From contig JAHLJT010009419.1 in assembly GCA_031308135.1 (NCBI GenBank), forward strand, positions 37,069,221-37,133,220: 64,000 nucleotides of DNA, written 5' to 3'. The DNA comes from Acheta domesticus. Its lineage: Eukaryota; Arthropoda; Insecta; Orthoptera; Gryllidae. The notes below the pieces were generated by a model, which did no database searches, was not told the DNA's origin, and saw only the letters and a program-made list of their open reading frames with translations. The position numbers were made by a program, and so were the translations under genes. Shown piece by piece: positions 44,601-54,263 of this stretch. Numbering within the stretch: the first letter of the stretch is position 1; every line of letters begins with the position of its first letter.

Positions 44601-45302
44601 TTTTTTATGCCAACAATTTTTCGCGGCGTGGCCTCGTTTCCCGCATACAAAGCAATGTATTTTCTGGAATTCTTTTGCCTTATATGCCATTGCATCCTTA
44701 TTTACAAAAGATCGAACACATTTCTTTTCGTATCTTAACAAACAATCCCTCATTGATTCAAAGTTAATGTCCGAATTCGCGTATAACGCAGTCGTCACTT
44801 CGCTGTAGCTCTTTGGTAGACCGTCTATAATATAATGTACCAGCTCCTGTTCTTCAATTTTAGTCCCCAATTCATTTATTTCGCACGACAAGCCTGTTGC
44901 TCTCGTTAGAAAATCGTAGATTGTCTCGTTTTCTTGTTTCTCTATTATGGCTAATTTTGCCTTCAACGAAATTAACCTATGCTTGTGAATTCCCTCATGT
45001 CTCTTCTTTAATGTTTCCCACAAGGTCTTCGCATTATTGATTCCCCTACAGGCTAATAGTTGTTCATTTGAGAGAGTTAGAATTAACATCCCCATTACCT
45101 CATCATTTTTATATGTCCACTCTTGCCGCTTTCTTTCACTTACTTCGTTTCCAGGGATTATCTGCGGTTCTTCCTTCTGTAGCACATCTTCATACAGATG
45201 TTTCGATTTTATTAGAGCACTCATTTTGATACTCCATAGATTATAATTTGCGTTTGTTAATAATTCAATCTTCCCGAAGGATATATTTGCTCCTTCTGCC
45301 AT
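41595..45302 (-). CDS. Copia gag-pol polyprotein (1235 residues, RNase H truncated by frameshift)
   Basis: Starts at ATG 45302, 31 bases inside the 5' LTR. Gag region at residues 1-210; zinc knuckle CFVCGKRGHAAKNC near 217; aspartic protease WLLDSGCTSH near 305; integrase HHCC zinc site (LWHRRMGHVNH...CDSCLQGK) near 454-495 and catalytic core with D (LHVDLCGP, about 517), D (VRTDNGKEF, about 582) and E (GIAERANR, about 620). Reverse transcriptase has KWIFKRK, KARLVVDG, DVETAYLNG, LKKSLYGLPEAGRCW and the YVDD box near 1055. The start of RNase H (VYSDAS) is followed by about 15 out-of-frame residues and a stop. No other stops, so all upstream activities look preserved. Insect copia elements are usually about this length. 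Confidence 0.95.
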   Translation of the reverse strand: MAEGANISFGKIELLTNANYNLWSIKMSALIKSKHLYEDVLQKEEPQIIPGNEVSERKRQEWTYKNDEVMGMLILTLSNEQLLACRGINNAKTLWETLKKRHEGIHKHRLISLKAKLAIIEKQENETIYDFLTRATGLSCEINELGTKIEEQELVHYIIDGLPKSYSEVTTALYANSDINFESMRDCLLRYEKKCVRSFVNKDAMAYKAKEFQKIHCFVCGKRGHAAKNCWHKKGGYENKSEGENKPKNLHKNYYNKSSETFANQEERNLNNRKRSSSKYTKKMQAMVAKEKEIASSDGRKIRWLLDSGCTSHMTSRDGLLRNEKSARTEIETVESGRKICSDAVGNVVGYCSTKSNDLIKVNLEKVLHVPCLNSNLLSVSSIVKKDKRIVLDEQGVRIFDTINNSLIANGLFDGDNFILEMDVDDKECDNSECNSESEITEICFKSNTNIENLWHRRMGHVNHKDIEKMCRNKLVRGLEDFPSEYKTCDSCLQGKFTRLPFKEVDIESVSRVLERLHVDLCGPMPVTSLGGSRYLLLIVDQYSRRYFAEFVQHKHECADRLMEFTQRRENETQCKVKCVRTDNGKEFINATLQNFYKNKGIKCERTVPYTPQSNGIAERANRTVLNAIRTLLIDSGLPLRFWAEAAQTAVYAYNVTPKKHGNGKVPLELWSGIKPTVSHFRIFGCKVFFKNAKPNTNKLERRGKCGIFVGYSRYRRAYRIYDLESDDIYESRDVVFIESEMGYKSWDISKRENLNYLDYDLLDVESTDKNCENCPTENNDVLVNFQVGQKINNDSVSDIDENVCQINEETEEENNQTKNIVINHSNDSGTEARIRKSSRTRRPVVRYDAAANMAVETTPKTYQNAMNGPDCNEWEKAIKQELQCLQNYNTWDVVERKESMNENILRNKWIFKRKCVGDKVKYKARLVVDGSRQVSGRDFECAYSPVMRLETFRILLSVAAMNNYHVKYIDVETAYLNGKLERDVYMKIPDGVNIEGNKVLKLKKSLYGLPEAGRCWFKKLCSILKCCGMESCKSDPCVFLNAQNKEFLIIGFYVDDCIIIGENTTLIDNLITNLKKHLTIKVMDGDLNESFLGIRVVRRDHGFSLDQEKCIEEILERFKMNECHPVSTPGVMGVKMDDFENFDKVNVSLYQEMLGCLGYLVAATRPDLAYTYSKLSQYSRDPRTIHLQGIKRALRYLKGTKHVKLKISEEQGVLNVYSDASALLKIVNHLRDIR

Positions 45303-45317
45303 GTTTCTTTTTTTATC

Positions 45318-45329
45318 GCTCTGCTACCA
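45318..45329 (-). promoter_or_regulatory. Primer-binding site of the copia element
   Basis: On the minus strand TGGTAGCAGAGC starts 3 bases after the 5' LTR. It is complementary to the 3' end of initiator tRNA-Met (as in many copia elements), unlike the Drosophila copia element itself, which primes from an internal tRNA fragment. Confidence 0.85.
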
Positions 45330-45332
45330 GTT

Positions 45333-45538
45333 TGTTGGAGATCAAGCTCAGTTTATCTATTTACGTATTACTGTAGCTTTGATCCAATAAATACAAGGGG
45401 TTTTTGTAAGCAGATATTCCGTTTTATTCCAGACAGAAAATCATTACAACTTAGTTACGATCAACAATACTCCTTTGTTTCTCCATTGTATAACACATGA
45501 ACGTGCCACACGAAACCTATGATATATGTTTACCAACA
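45333..45538 (-). repeat. Copia element 5' LTR
   Basis: 206 bp, identical to the 3' LTR except one base by eye. As 5' LTR it should hold the promoter and the polyadenylation region; element boundaries inside the LTR (U3/R/U5) are not visible without transcript data. Confidence 0.96.
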
Positions 45539-45543
45539 ATATT

Positions 45544-47074
45544 ATTTAATGTCGCTCATATTTCAATCAAGATTGTGCAAAAACAAGTAATATATTCAGA
45601 AAAGTTTACATGATATTTTATAAAGAACTGATTGTCAAGAACTAATTTCACGTGAAGCAAAAATCACGTCAACTAAATCACTACAATATTTAAAGAATTA
45701 TTTTCAAATTGCAGGATCTCGAGTCGGGCCACATCAATAATGCAATGTTTTTAGCAAACATTCTACGAATAGTTTAGGCACTAGTGTGTTCACAGAACGA
45801 CAAGTGGGCCGATGGACGGACGTTTCCAGAAAAAACAGTTTTCGTATCAGATGACCCCAAAACGTGCACTTCCATTGGAATCTCGAAATTGATTGTAATA
45901 TTCTGAGCGAATGAATAGGAACGATGAAAGACGTCTCATAGAGGAAATCTCAAATTAATTTTTGTATTTTAAAATTATTTCTCGTCTGCAAATTTATAAT
46001 CAGTTCATTTTTGAACATTCATCAAATGGTATACTGTACAACAAAGTATCAGAAATAAATCACTACTATTACATTTTTTGTAGGTTTCATAAGTATTTTT
46101 TTTTCGTGTGCGCCTGCGTATGCGTTGACGTACTAGTAGATTAATTGGATGGTGATTCGTGTGCTGGCACAATTTCTTCTAATATATTTGGCTTCTTGTG
46201 GTGATATGGTCATCCAGTGGAATTATGCCAACGTCTCTGTATAAAGTCCTGTTTGTCACGAACTATGTTTTAGTTTTGAATCTACGAAAAATATTCAATA
46301 TACGAGTAGTTATTACTTCTCTGTGGTGTCGTATTAATCCATTCGCGTTCCATAGTATAATTTTATGACTTAACAGCGATTCTATTCGTTATAATTTCAG
46401 TTTTAGAATGTTTTGATATCTTCGGATGGAATTTTCGATTTCTTGACACATGTCTATTTGGACAGAAATGAGACTATACGGAAGTGGGGTAATCGGATTA
46501 TTGAATATGTGAAAAGGTGGGCAATAAATGATATTTTTCTGTGAATGAGTGTGCTTCTTTAAGTTGGGGAATTTTCTGAGTTTAAAAATGGTATTGTTTG
46601 AGTGGAAGTAGAAGTCGTCACTATACATTTTATATGTGAATTATTTTCAATGCATGTGTAGAACTTCATTTAACTCCGATATTCGTAAGATTTTTCACAA
46701 ATGTTGATGATATACTGATATTTGTCACATTTTTCGTTTACTTTTCATAGCGATAAATTCAGGTCGCTATATTTCGTTCATTAAACTCCAAAATATCCAA
46801 GCAGTCATTTCAAATTCAATAAAACTCAATTCAATAATATAATAATACTTCACATGATTCTCTACAAACGATTAAAAAGAGATGTGAAAATGCCGTGGCC
46901 GAAAAGATACATGAAAATGACTGACGATGAATGACTACATTAAAAACAGGATTTTAAGGAGGATCATACCAAGCGCTCAATGCCCCAGAAGGGCTTGTAG
47001 ATGCGTTACGAACGCAAAACAAATTTAAAAAGAAACTTATTTATCCTAAATATGGATATTATTAGTTTAAGTAA
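45544..47074. other. Stretch without recognised genes; fragment of the unclassified repeat
   Basis: At about 45770-45860 a diverged internal block of the unclassified family occurs (GTTTAGGCACTAGTGTGTTC, then GATGGACGGACGTTTCC). The inverted block at 40580-40700 lies on the other side of the copia element, so copia appears to have landed among relics of this family. The rest is AT-rich without supported features. Confidence 0.45.
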
Positions 47075-49338
47075 CAGTATTAATGTTAGCTTTTATGAGA
47101 CACGGGCTGCATCTAAATAACAATAAATTAAAGAAATTGTGGATGTTATTACTATTATAAGGTAGTAGCTTCGCTGTTGAAATGACTGATTCTTTCATAT
47201 GCTCTGAGAATTTGTGCATTCCCATAAGACAGGCCTGTCCAAAACCGTGCTTCGGTGCAATTTTGCTCCGCCCGTGCCCCACGCAGCGCGCCGGCGCAAG
47301 TTAGTCACCGGGGGAGTGGGGCATTCCTTCAGTCTGTGCGATAAGAAAACGGACAACCTGCTGCTGGCTAGCTGCTGCGCTTTATCTCAATGGCGACATC
47401 GAAGAGTATGGACATTTTCTTTCATAGTGGTTCTACAGGACTTATTTTCTGACCATCCATCTAAAAAACAGAAAGATTTCGAACGGCGAACTCTTTGGAG
47501 TATTATGAATATTTTCCACATATAAGTTCTCAAAACTACTTATGAAAGCAGCCAAAGTAATTTCTATGTTTGGGTCCACGTGTGTAAATGAGAGCTTCAT
47601 TTCATAAGCAGTTAACAAAATCGAAGTTTCGAGGGTGTTTGAGCGACGAGAGGCTTCGCAATTCCTTGCGTTTGATGGCGACAAGGAATTTTGTGACCCA
47701 CAGCGAATGAATTGTAAACAAAAAATCCACAATTAAAATTGTTACAATGAAATTGCTTTTATTTGTTTTAACTGAACATACTTATCCAGGATATTTCTTT
47801 TTGCTCCTTAATTATGTTTGAAACTAGAAAATAGCAAGGAAACGTACTGGAATAAAATTAAATTAAAATCCTATTTGATTTTACATGATCTACGCCCGAA
47901 ATAAAACATTGTCGTGTTTGATCTATTCGAAACGAGCTAGTGTGGCCGGTCCGCGAGAAAAGTTTTACGGTAGGAGTGTGTAATTGGCAGCCGGGGGACT
48001 CCCGTTGGGCGGTGGCGCAAACAACCGGACCGAAGCGCGCTTCGTCATCTGTCGAAGCGAACTTGGTGCTCCTGAGCATAAGCGGAGCAGAAATCTTGGA
48101 GAGGCCTGCCAAAAGATGACCTTCTTGGCATTTACGTATTTAGGGAACATTTGTAACAACTCATGTTTCCATGATTTTGACTTGCAAAGCAATCGACTTG
48201 CGTTCTGAAGGTATACCATTCTGGTGTCAGGGTCGCATGAGAAAAGAGTGTCGCTCAATACACGTTGCATTTGGAAAACGGCTTGAAGAGTAGATTTGTG
48301 AGAGAACTGCCATTGTCTTCCAAAGAAATGGGAGTTGTCATGACATGCTAAATTCTTAGAAGCAATTACATATCTCGAAAACGAAAGGCGGTAGCGCCGA
48401 TTGGATTGCGGAATTTTGCAGCTCCTTCAAAGGCAGTTTAGAAAAGACAATAAAATAATTTCGCAAAATTTGTAAATTTATGAACAATTTCCAAATTTTG
48501 CAGTTCTGAAGAGGAAAGGGGTCCCTTATATTCCAGAACCGAAAACTGCAAATTAACAATTTTTCAACAATTAACAATTTTATAAACAATTCCGCAACGT
48601 GCGCTGCACGGAGGAAGTGGCCTCAAATTGTCTTTGAGGTGAATATTGCAAACTAACAATTTTGACAAGCGATGCAAAATTATTACTGAATACTTAGTTT
48701 AATTATTGCAAAATCCTTAAATTTCGTAAACACTGATATTTGAACACTATTTACTTTGCCAAAACTTCCCACTCCCAATTATTTTTCCGATCCTGGAGCC
48801 GCCTTCGCACACTTCATTTCTTCGTCTCGGATCCGTAATATTCATTCACGTACTTAAGTTGTTTTGTGTTAAAAGAGGGGATATTCAATTGATTTATTTG
48901 CAAGTAAATCAGAATTAAATATTTCTAAATTTCCTTTTCAAATCCACTAATTCTACTGCATGTGGTGAACTTTTTATGTCGTATTGTATGATATTATTTT
49001 TATTGATATTATCTTATTTTTTTTGTAGACGATCGAATGGCTTGCATGACGACGCGATGGAGACTATCCGCGCCTCCTGTGCCTTCTACGCTAAAACTCT
49101 CAATCATTCGGATAAACACGCGTATCATAGAGAACGTTCAAACTAGAGATCATGATTGCGGGAAATCTAGCCTATCAGCTTCTCAGTCGTTGGCAGTTGG
49201 TTCCGAATGATCTTTTGTAATAGTTAACTATGAAAGAACCAGATGGCGTTATCGTTCGTACAGTGTACCAGAATGCGCATAAAGACGGGCACTTCTGAAT
49301 TTGGCCGTTACCCATTCTATGTGTCGGCAACTGTACTG
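47075..49338 (-). repeat. 1.4-kb repeat, right copy of the inverted pair, with hAT insertion
   Basis: The minus strand aligns with 33267-34648. Without the inserted 47230-48108 the length is 1385 bp against 1382 bp in the left copy. The high-numbered end (49338) touches the end of a jockey-like ORF on the same strand. The shared open frames (48356-48589 and 49020-49290 regions) are repeat-borne. Confidence 0.85.
47230..48108 (+). mobile_element. hAT element, 879 bp, internally deleted, 8-bp target duplication
   Basis: Ends CAGGCCTGTCCAA (left) and, reversed, CAGGCCTCTCCAA (right). The flanking octamers are CCATAAGA (47222-47229) and CCAAAAGA (48109-48116), 7 of 8 identical. The left copy of the host repeat (about 34480) has the uninterrupted site. 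On the plus strand about 47530-47735 encodes the end of a hAT transposase: KAAKVISMFGSTC, then after a frameshift KQLTKSKFRGCLSDERLRNS and LRLMATRNF, matching the C-terminal dimerisation region. The rest of the transposase is missing, so it needs a helper. Confidence 0.85.
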
Positions 49339-49339
49339 T

Positions 49340-50432
49340 AGAATATATGGTTTAACAGAAAAGCTTTCAGTTTCTTTTTGAATATGTGTACTGAGTTAAG
49401 CTCTTAAATTCACGAGAGAGTGTGTTGTATAGTGTAATGCCGTCTATGATGGTACTTTTTTGAAAAAGTGAAGTTTCTCTGTGTGCAACATACAGATTTC
49501 TTTTTTATCCAGTATCAATGTTATGAACTTCTGCGTTTAGAGTAACAGAATACTTTTTTCCAAAAGTGCCTTTGTGAAGATTAATATTTCAAAAATGTAC
49601 ATGCATGGTAGTGATAGGATTTGTAATTTTTAAAAAGTGGTTTGCAGGACTCGTATTTGTGAGTGTTTGTCGTTGTTTTCAATATTCGTTTTCGGATAAT
49701 GGAAGTGTGAATACTTTCTGGAGAATTTCCCCAGAATATGATTCGGTATTTTAGATGCGAGTGTAGATTTGCAAAGTATACTGTTCGAAGCGTATCCACG
49801 TTAGAATTTGACTTAAGAATGTGGATGGTATAACATGACTTGGTAAGCTTGTTGTTTAGATCTGCGATGTGAGAGTTCCATTTTAGATCGTCTTGACGTC
49901 AATCCAAGGAAAGTTAGCTTTGGGTAAATTTTATAGGCATATTTTTTCCCATCAATTGTGTTGGAGACTTTTCTGTAGACAGTGGATTCAGAAAATTTAG
50001 GGAGACAGTTTTACAGGTGTTTACGATGAGTTTATTTTCCTGGAACCAATTTACTAGTGCTTCTTCGAAATGTTGACTATTTGCTTTAATAATAATGTTT
50101 GTGTCATCTGCAAATAGGACCATTTTGTTCTTTTGTAGAGTCAGGGGCATGTCATTGATGTTTAAGAGAAATATTTATATGGCCTAGGATTGATCTTTGT
50201 GGTACTGCATAATTTATCATTCTAGGTTGGGAAAAACGGGTTGAAATTCTTTTTATGTCTAACATGCTTGATTGTGACTACTTGACAACGGTTTGAAAGG
50301 TAAGATTTGACCCATTTACGTGCAATGCCTCTAATTCCCAAAGTTTCAAATTTGGAAATCAGTATGTGATGGTCAATAATGTCGAATACTTTAGATAAAT
50401 CTAGAAACAAACCAATGGGGATTTTTTTCTGA
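49340..50432 (-). pseudogene. Jockey-like non-LTR retrotransposon, 5'-truncated, frameshifted
   Basis: The minus strand carries reverse transcriptase motifs in order: IPIGLFLDLSKVFDIIDHHI and LGIRGIARKWVKSYLSNRCQ (palm), then FADDTNIIIKA (catalytic box), WFQENKLIVNTCKT (thumb), TVYFANLHSHLKYRIIFWG and at the end FKKKLKAFLLNHIFYSTV near 49340-49390. Frames change several times and stops occur, so it is dead. Endonuclease and the first part of the reverse transcriptase are missing. It abuts the repeat at 47075-49338, which may be its 3' UTR. Confidence 0.78.
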
Positions 50433-50444
50433 TCTAGATCATAT

Positions 50445-50895
50445 TTCGTATCGTTCTTCGGTCATATTTCATCATCTGCCTCATTACTGTGTCATCTTGA
50501 TGGTTGACAATATACTTTCCCATCCCGACTACTGCATTGTGTCAGGAAGCCTCAATTTGTGTGGTGCCTCTTCCTCCTTCCTGCTCAGTCCAGTCCACTA
50601 GTCCGAAACTGTATTCGGCTACAGGCACCGCCAAACTACCTATTGCTGATATTTTATTCCTAGAGTTGAGAGCGGACTGCAGGACTAGTCTCACTCTTCT
50701 CTAAAACTTCCTGCGAATTTTCTCTTTCATTGTGTCGTTCGAGATGGTCCCACATTCTTCAATGCTCAGATATTTGTAAGTTTTACCTGACTCAAGATCT
50801 TGAATCACAGTGTGCATATGAACGTCAATGTTCTCTGACGTCATTTTGCCTCTCTTTAAGTTGATTTTTGCACACTTGTCAATACCAAACTTCAT
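50445..50895 (-). pseudogene. Non-LTR retrotransposon fragment, RTE/L2-like reverse transcriptase thumb
   Basis: The minus strand reads MKFGIDKCAKINLKRGKM, KTYKYLSIEECGTI, MKEKIRRKF, a TAG stop at about 50701, RRVRLVLQSALNSRNKI and SLAVPVAEYSFGLVDWTEQE, then decays. The FG(I/L)DKCA, YKYLGI-type and A-x-PV-x-x-YSFG-x-x-W blocks identify a widespread animal retrotransposon group. The piece at 32400-32630 codes for a later part of the same protein type, on the same strand. Confidence 0.72.
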
Positions 50896-50899
50896 GCTT

Positions 50900-53800
50900 A
50901 GTTTTCTTTGACATCCATGTAAAACAAATGTAATACTGGCCCCTCATCACCATGGAGTTTGTAACCTAAGTCACTGTGCGACAACTGTCTAGGTAGTTGA
51001 AGACGAAATGTTAATTCATGCTCAACTTCATGCCTATTTACGTATGTACAGGGTCGAATTTGAGGAGGTTTCGTCTTGTGGTGCGGGTGTTCTCCGGCGG
51101 CCTCTTCTCTGCTCCCCATTCTCTCAGCTGCTTGGCTGCGTGGTTATCATCTCCACTTTCTGGTCTTCATTGGCTGTCGTCGCCTGCTACTAACCATAGT
51201 GGTTCTGTTCTTGTAGGTTCACCACCAGTAGACCGCAAGGGCGCAAAACCAAGTACTGCGCATCCGCGTTACCGCTCCAGCCTCTTGGAGCCGCGTGAGC
51301 CTCACCAACACGAAACCACAGTTACAGTTACCAACGATCGATTTTTGATTTTGGTGTTTATTCACCCGTAAGAACAAATGTTAATTGTTTCGCTTTGTAC
51401 AGCTCTGATTTTTGGAATATATAAGCGGGGATAATTTTTTTCTAAGAACGTAAAATTGTTCTTAAATTTTGGGAAGGGTTTCAGAGTATTAAATTTATTT
51501 TGTGATTGATTCTGGGTGGGCCCTGCTGGCTTCAGTCTAGAGCAGCGCCCATCCATAGGAGCCTAAAATGTGGGAATAGAGCATTTAATTAGCCTAACAT
51601 TAGACTAAAATGTTGGATAGAGTTTGGTTGATATTGGTTTTTGGGCGCTGCTAGCTTTAGATGGCTCCCCATTAACTCCATAAGTTCCACGGGTATGTGC
51701 ACCTTAGACATTACTGGCACTTTCTTCCGCTATCTCTCCTGCAAATTGCTTGAAATCATAGTAATATCTGGTGATCGACAGGAGCCTTGCAAAGGTGTAG
51801 GTGTTTATTTGGACCCATGCTTTGTCTGAAATCTGTGTCGGCGGTTCCACCACATCGGACAATCACAGAGCAGTTCCAGAGTGGTCGCCTCTCCTCAGCA
51901 GTCTTCAACTCTCCGTTAGGAGCGCCCCTAGGAACGACACGGTTAGGCGCGTGGACTAAAGGTGGAGTCCAAATATACTTTTTTATAATGTGGTATCATA
52001 ATTTTTCTACTGTTGATTTCAAATTAATAATGACATCCTTCAGAACAGAACATAAGTAATATACAGAAAAAATAACGCATTCTGAAGACACAGGCGAAAA
52101 ATCTAAAAACAATTCTGTAAGAAGGGAGGGTGAGCAAGTGGACCGTATTGGATTTTCCTCTCTTCTAACAAAACCTGCAATAGCTCGTGAAGGACCACCT
52201 TCCAATTTAGATTTCTCAAGGCAGGAAGGTTGCCTGGGTTTGTGAGATGTCACCAAATGCTTTAGTGAAACACAACACATATATTTAACAAAGATATAAT
52301 TAAACTGAATGATTTACAGGCGTGCTATATGAAAGCACGGAGAAGTATGCGTTAGTTGCAAGTACACTAAACACATTGAATGGATGCACTGATAAGAAAA
52401 CAGATACAAATCATATCGTCTTGAAAGAAGGCGCCATCAGGTGCAGTGCGCTGGATGACGTCACCCATATCCGATGACGTAAGGCAGAGCACACTGGAGA
52501 CTGGAGACAGATAAAATTAACAGGAACAGCTGTTGAGCGAGACGACACTGAATGAACTCGCACGATGCATTGTCGCCAACTGAGTAGCAACCAATTTTTT
52601 GCACCGACACGCACTGTCACAGCATTGAAGCAAACACATTATGAATATGAGCATGGCTCATAGTTTTAGAGGTTAAATGTTAAGGCAATGTTAATTGATG
52701 TTGCCAGAACATTACAATGTTCGCACTGACACGAGTACATTTTCGAGAATGTTGAAGTAATAACACATATGCAGCGTAGCTGCTGTGAACATGAGCATGG
52801 CTTATAGTTCGCTAAGGCATCAATTACCTTGCAAGAGAGAAAAACACAGGTGCGTGGGTAGCGTGATTGTACATGAGAAAACTGATAGCACATACTGAAC
52901 CGGTATGACTAACACACAAAGGCATGGTTGCCTCACAAAGAAAAGAACACGTGCCTGGGCAGCGTGGAGTAACGACATGAAGTTCACATCACGACTGAAT
53001 AGTAACTGAATGACCGCGACGACCGCTCGCAGAGAAGTGAGAGCCGTGTGCGGCGCTTTCGCGCGCATCCAATCAGAATCAACGTAACAAAAATTATGCA
53101 TTTATAATTATTCTAAAAGTGAAAAGGAATTCAAGATAAAATATTTGAAACAGGCATGAATTTTAATTGTAAGAATTATGCCATCAAATGTGACTGACAG
53201 GGGAATCTTAAAATGTTTTATATATTATAACGGATATAACGGCTGGCGCGTGGCAGTTTGAGGCGCAGTTCTAGAAGAGAGAGGGAAATCGGATTCCGAG
53301 TATTTCAGCGTTGCCTTGCGTTGCGCTGAGGAAACATTGTTGTGACATGTTCTTCCGTTGAACAGAAATTGCAACACAAGCATTGGAAAGAGCTTGCGAG
53401 ATGCGAGGTGCTTCAATAAATGTAATAAAAAGAATAAAATAAAGTATGCATGTGGTAACTTGTTCGAACAAATTCTAAGAAATTGACTTTATTTGACGAA
53501 ACATTTAAAAATATTTAAATTACATACACTTTTACTTTTGATTTTTCGGATAAGCAATACTATATTGTTGCAAACTGTTTGTATGATGAAAATTAAAAAC
53601 TAACGAATCTGAGTATTTTCAAGCGGTAAAAATTGTTGCAATATGAATGTAACACCGCGGGTATAATCTATACATGTATACAAAGGAAATTTTAAACTGT
53701 TAAATAATAAAAAAATAAACATTGACTACAGTGCAAATTAAAGCTAGTGACATTACAAAATAAACATAATTTGAGTTTAAAGCAAAAAATAACCTGGTTT

Positions 53801-53920
53801 TTTAAAAGAAGAAACTAAATTGCTCTCATAAAAAATAATAGGTAAAACAAACGTGGACTACAGCTGTAGTAATTTTGAATTCAAGCTGCCCAGGTTATCG
53901 CTCTGAAGATGAGATATCCC
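50900..53920. other. Stretch without recognised genes
   Basis: Several GC-richer patches (51030-51320, 51640-51960, 52400-52620, 53220-53340) look like old repeat material, but no domain, TIR or LTR can be supported. Diverged internal direct repeats with GAGCATGGCT(T/C)ATAGTT occur near 52650 and 52793. Open frames up to about 117 codons have no recognisable content. Confidence 0.4.
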
Positions 53921-54263
53921 TTTCAGACCCGACGATTTTTGGACGAAGGGAAAAGTGTGCTTGGTGATATACCTAAAAAAATTACTCTTTTCAAAAATTT
54001 TATTGATTTTAATGAATTTTAAATTTTTGACACACTTTTAGGACCCGCACATTTGTGCGTGTTGGGACTCAATTATTCACGACGTCAATTATTTTCGAAC
54101 ATTTCAATATTTGTGAGAAGGGACAATGTTACTAATGTGGCTTCACAGGAAATAAAAGGTAGTTTTAAGAATATTTTATTGCAAAACATGAATTTTAAAC
54201 TTTTCACACATATGTAGGGCTTACAAAATTCCTTGCATTGATTTCCTACTATCACATTTCAGT

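Larger units (their letters stand above)
40954..45538 (-). mobile_element. Copia-type LTR retrotransposon, 4585 bp, nearly intact
   Basis: Complete structure on the minus strand: 206-bp LTRs (45333-45538 as 5', 40954-41159 as 3'), tRNA-Met-like primer-binding site, one gag-pol frame, a purine-rich tract and a perfect 5-bp target duplication ATATT (40949-40953 and 45539-45543). The order protease, integrase, reverse transcriptase, RNase H defines the copia (Pseudoviridae) type. The LTRs differ at one position by eye (G/A at about 40997 against 45376), so insertion was recent. The only obvious coding lesion is a frameshift near 41632-41640 in RNase H. Confidence 0.96.

Noticed and set aside
53929..53950. 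CCCTTTCAGACCCGACG as a piggyBac terminal repeat
   Set aside because: No TTAA flank and no inverted partner beyond 56114, so it was not annotated as a separate feature.
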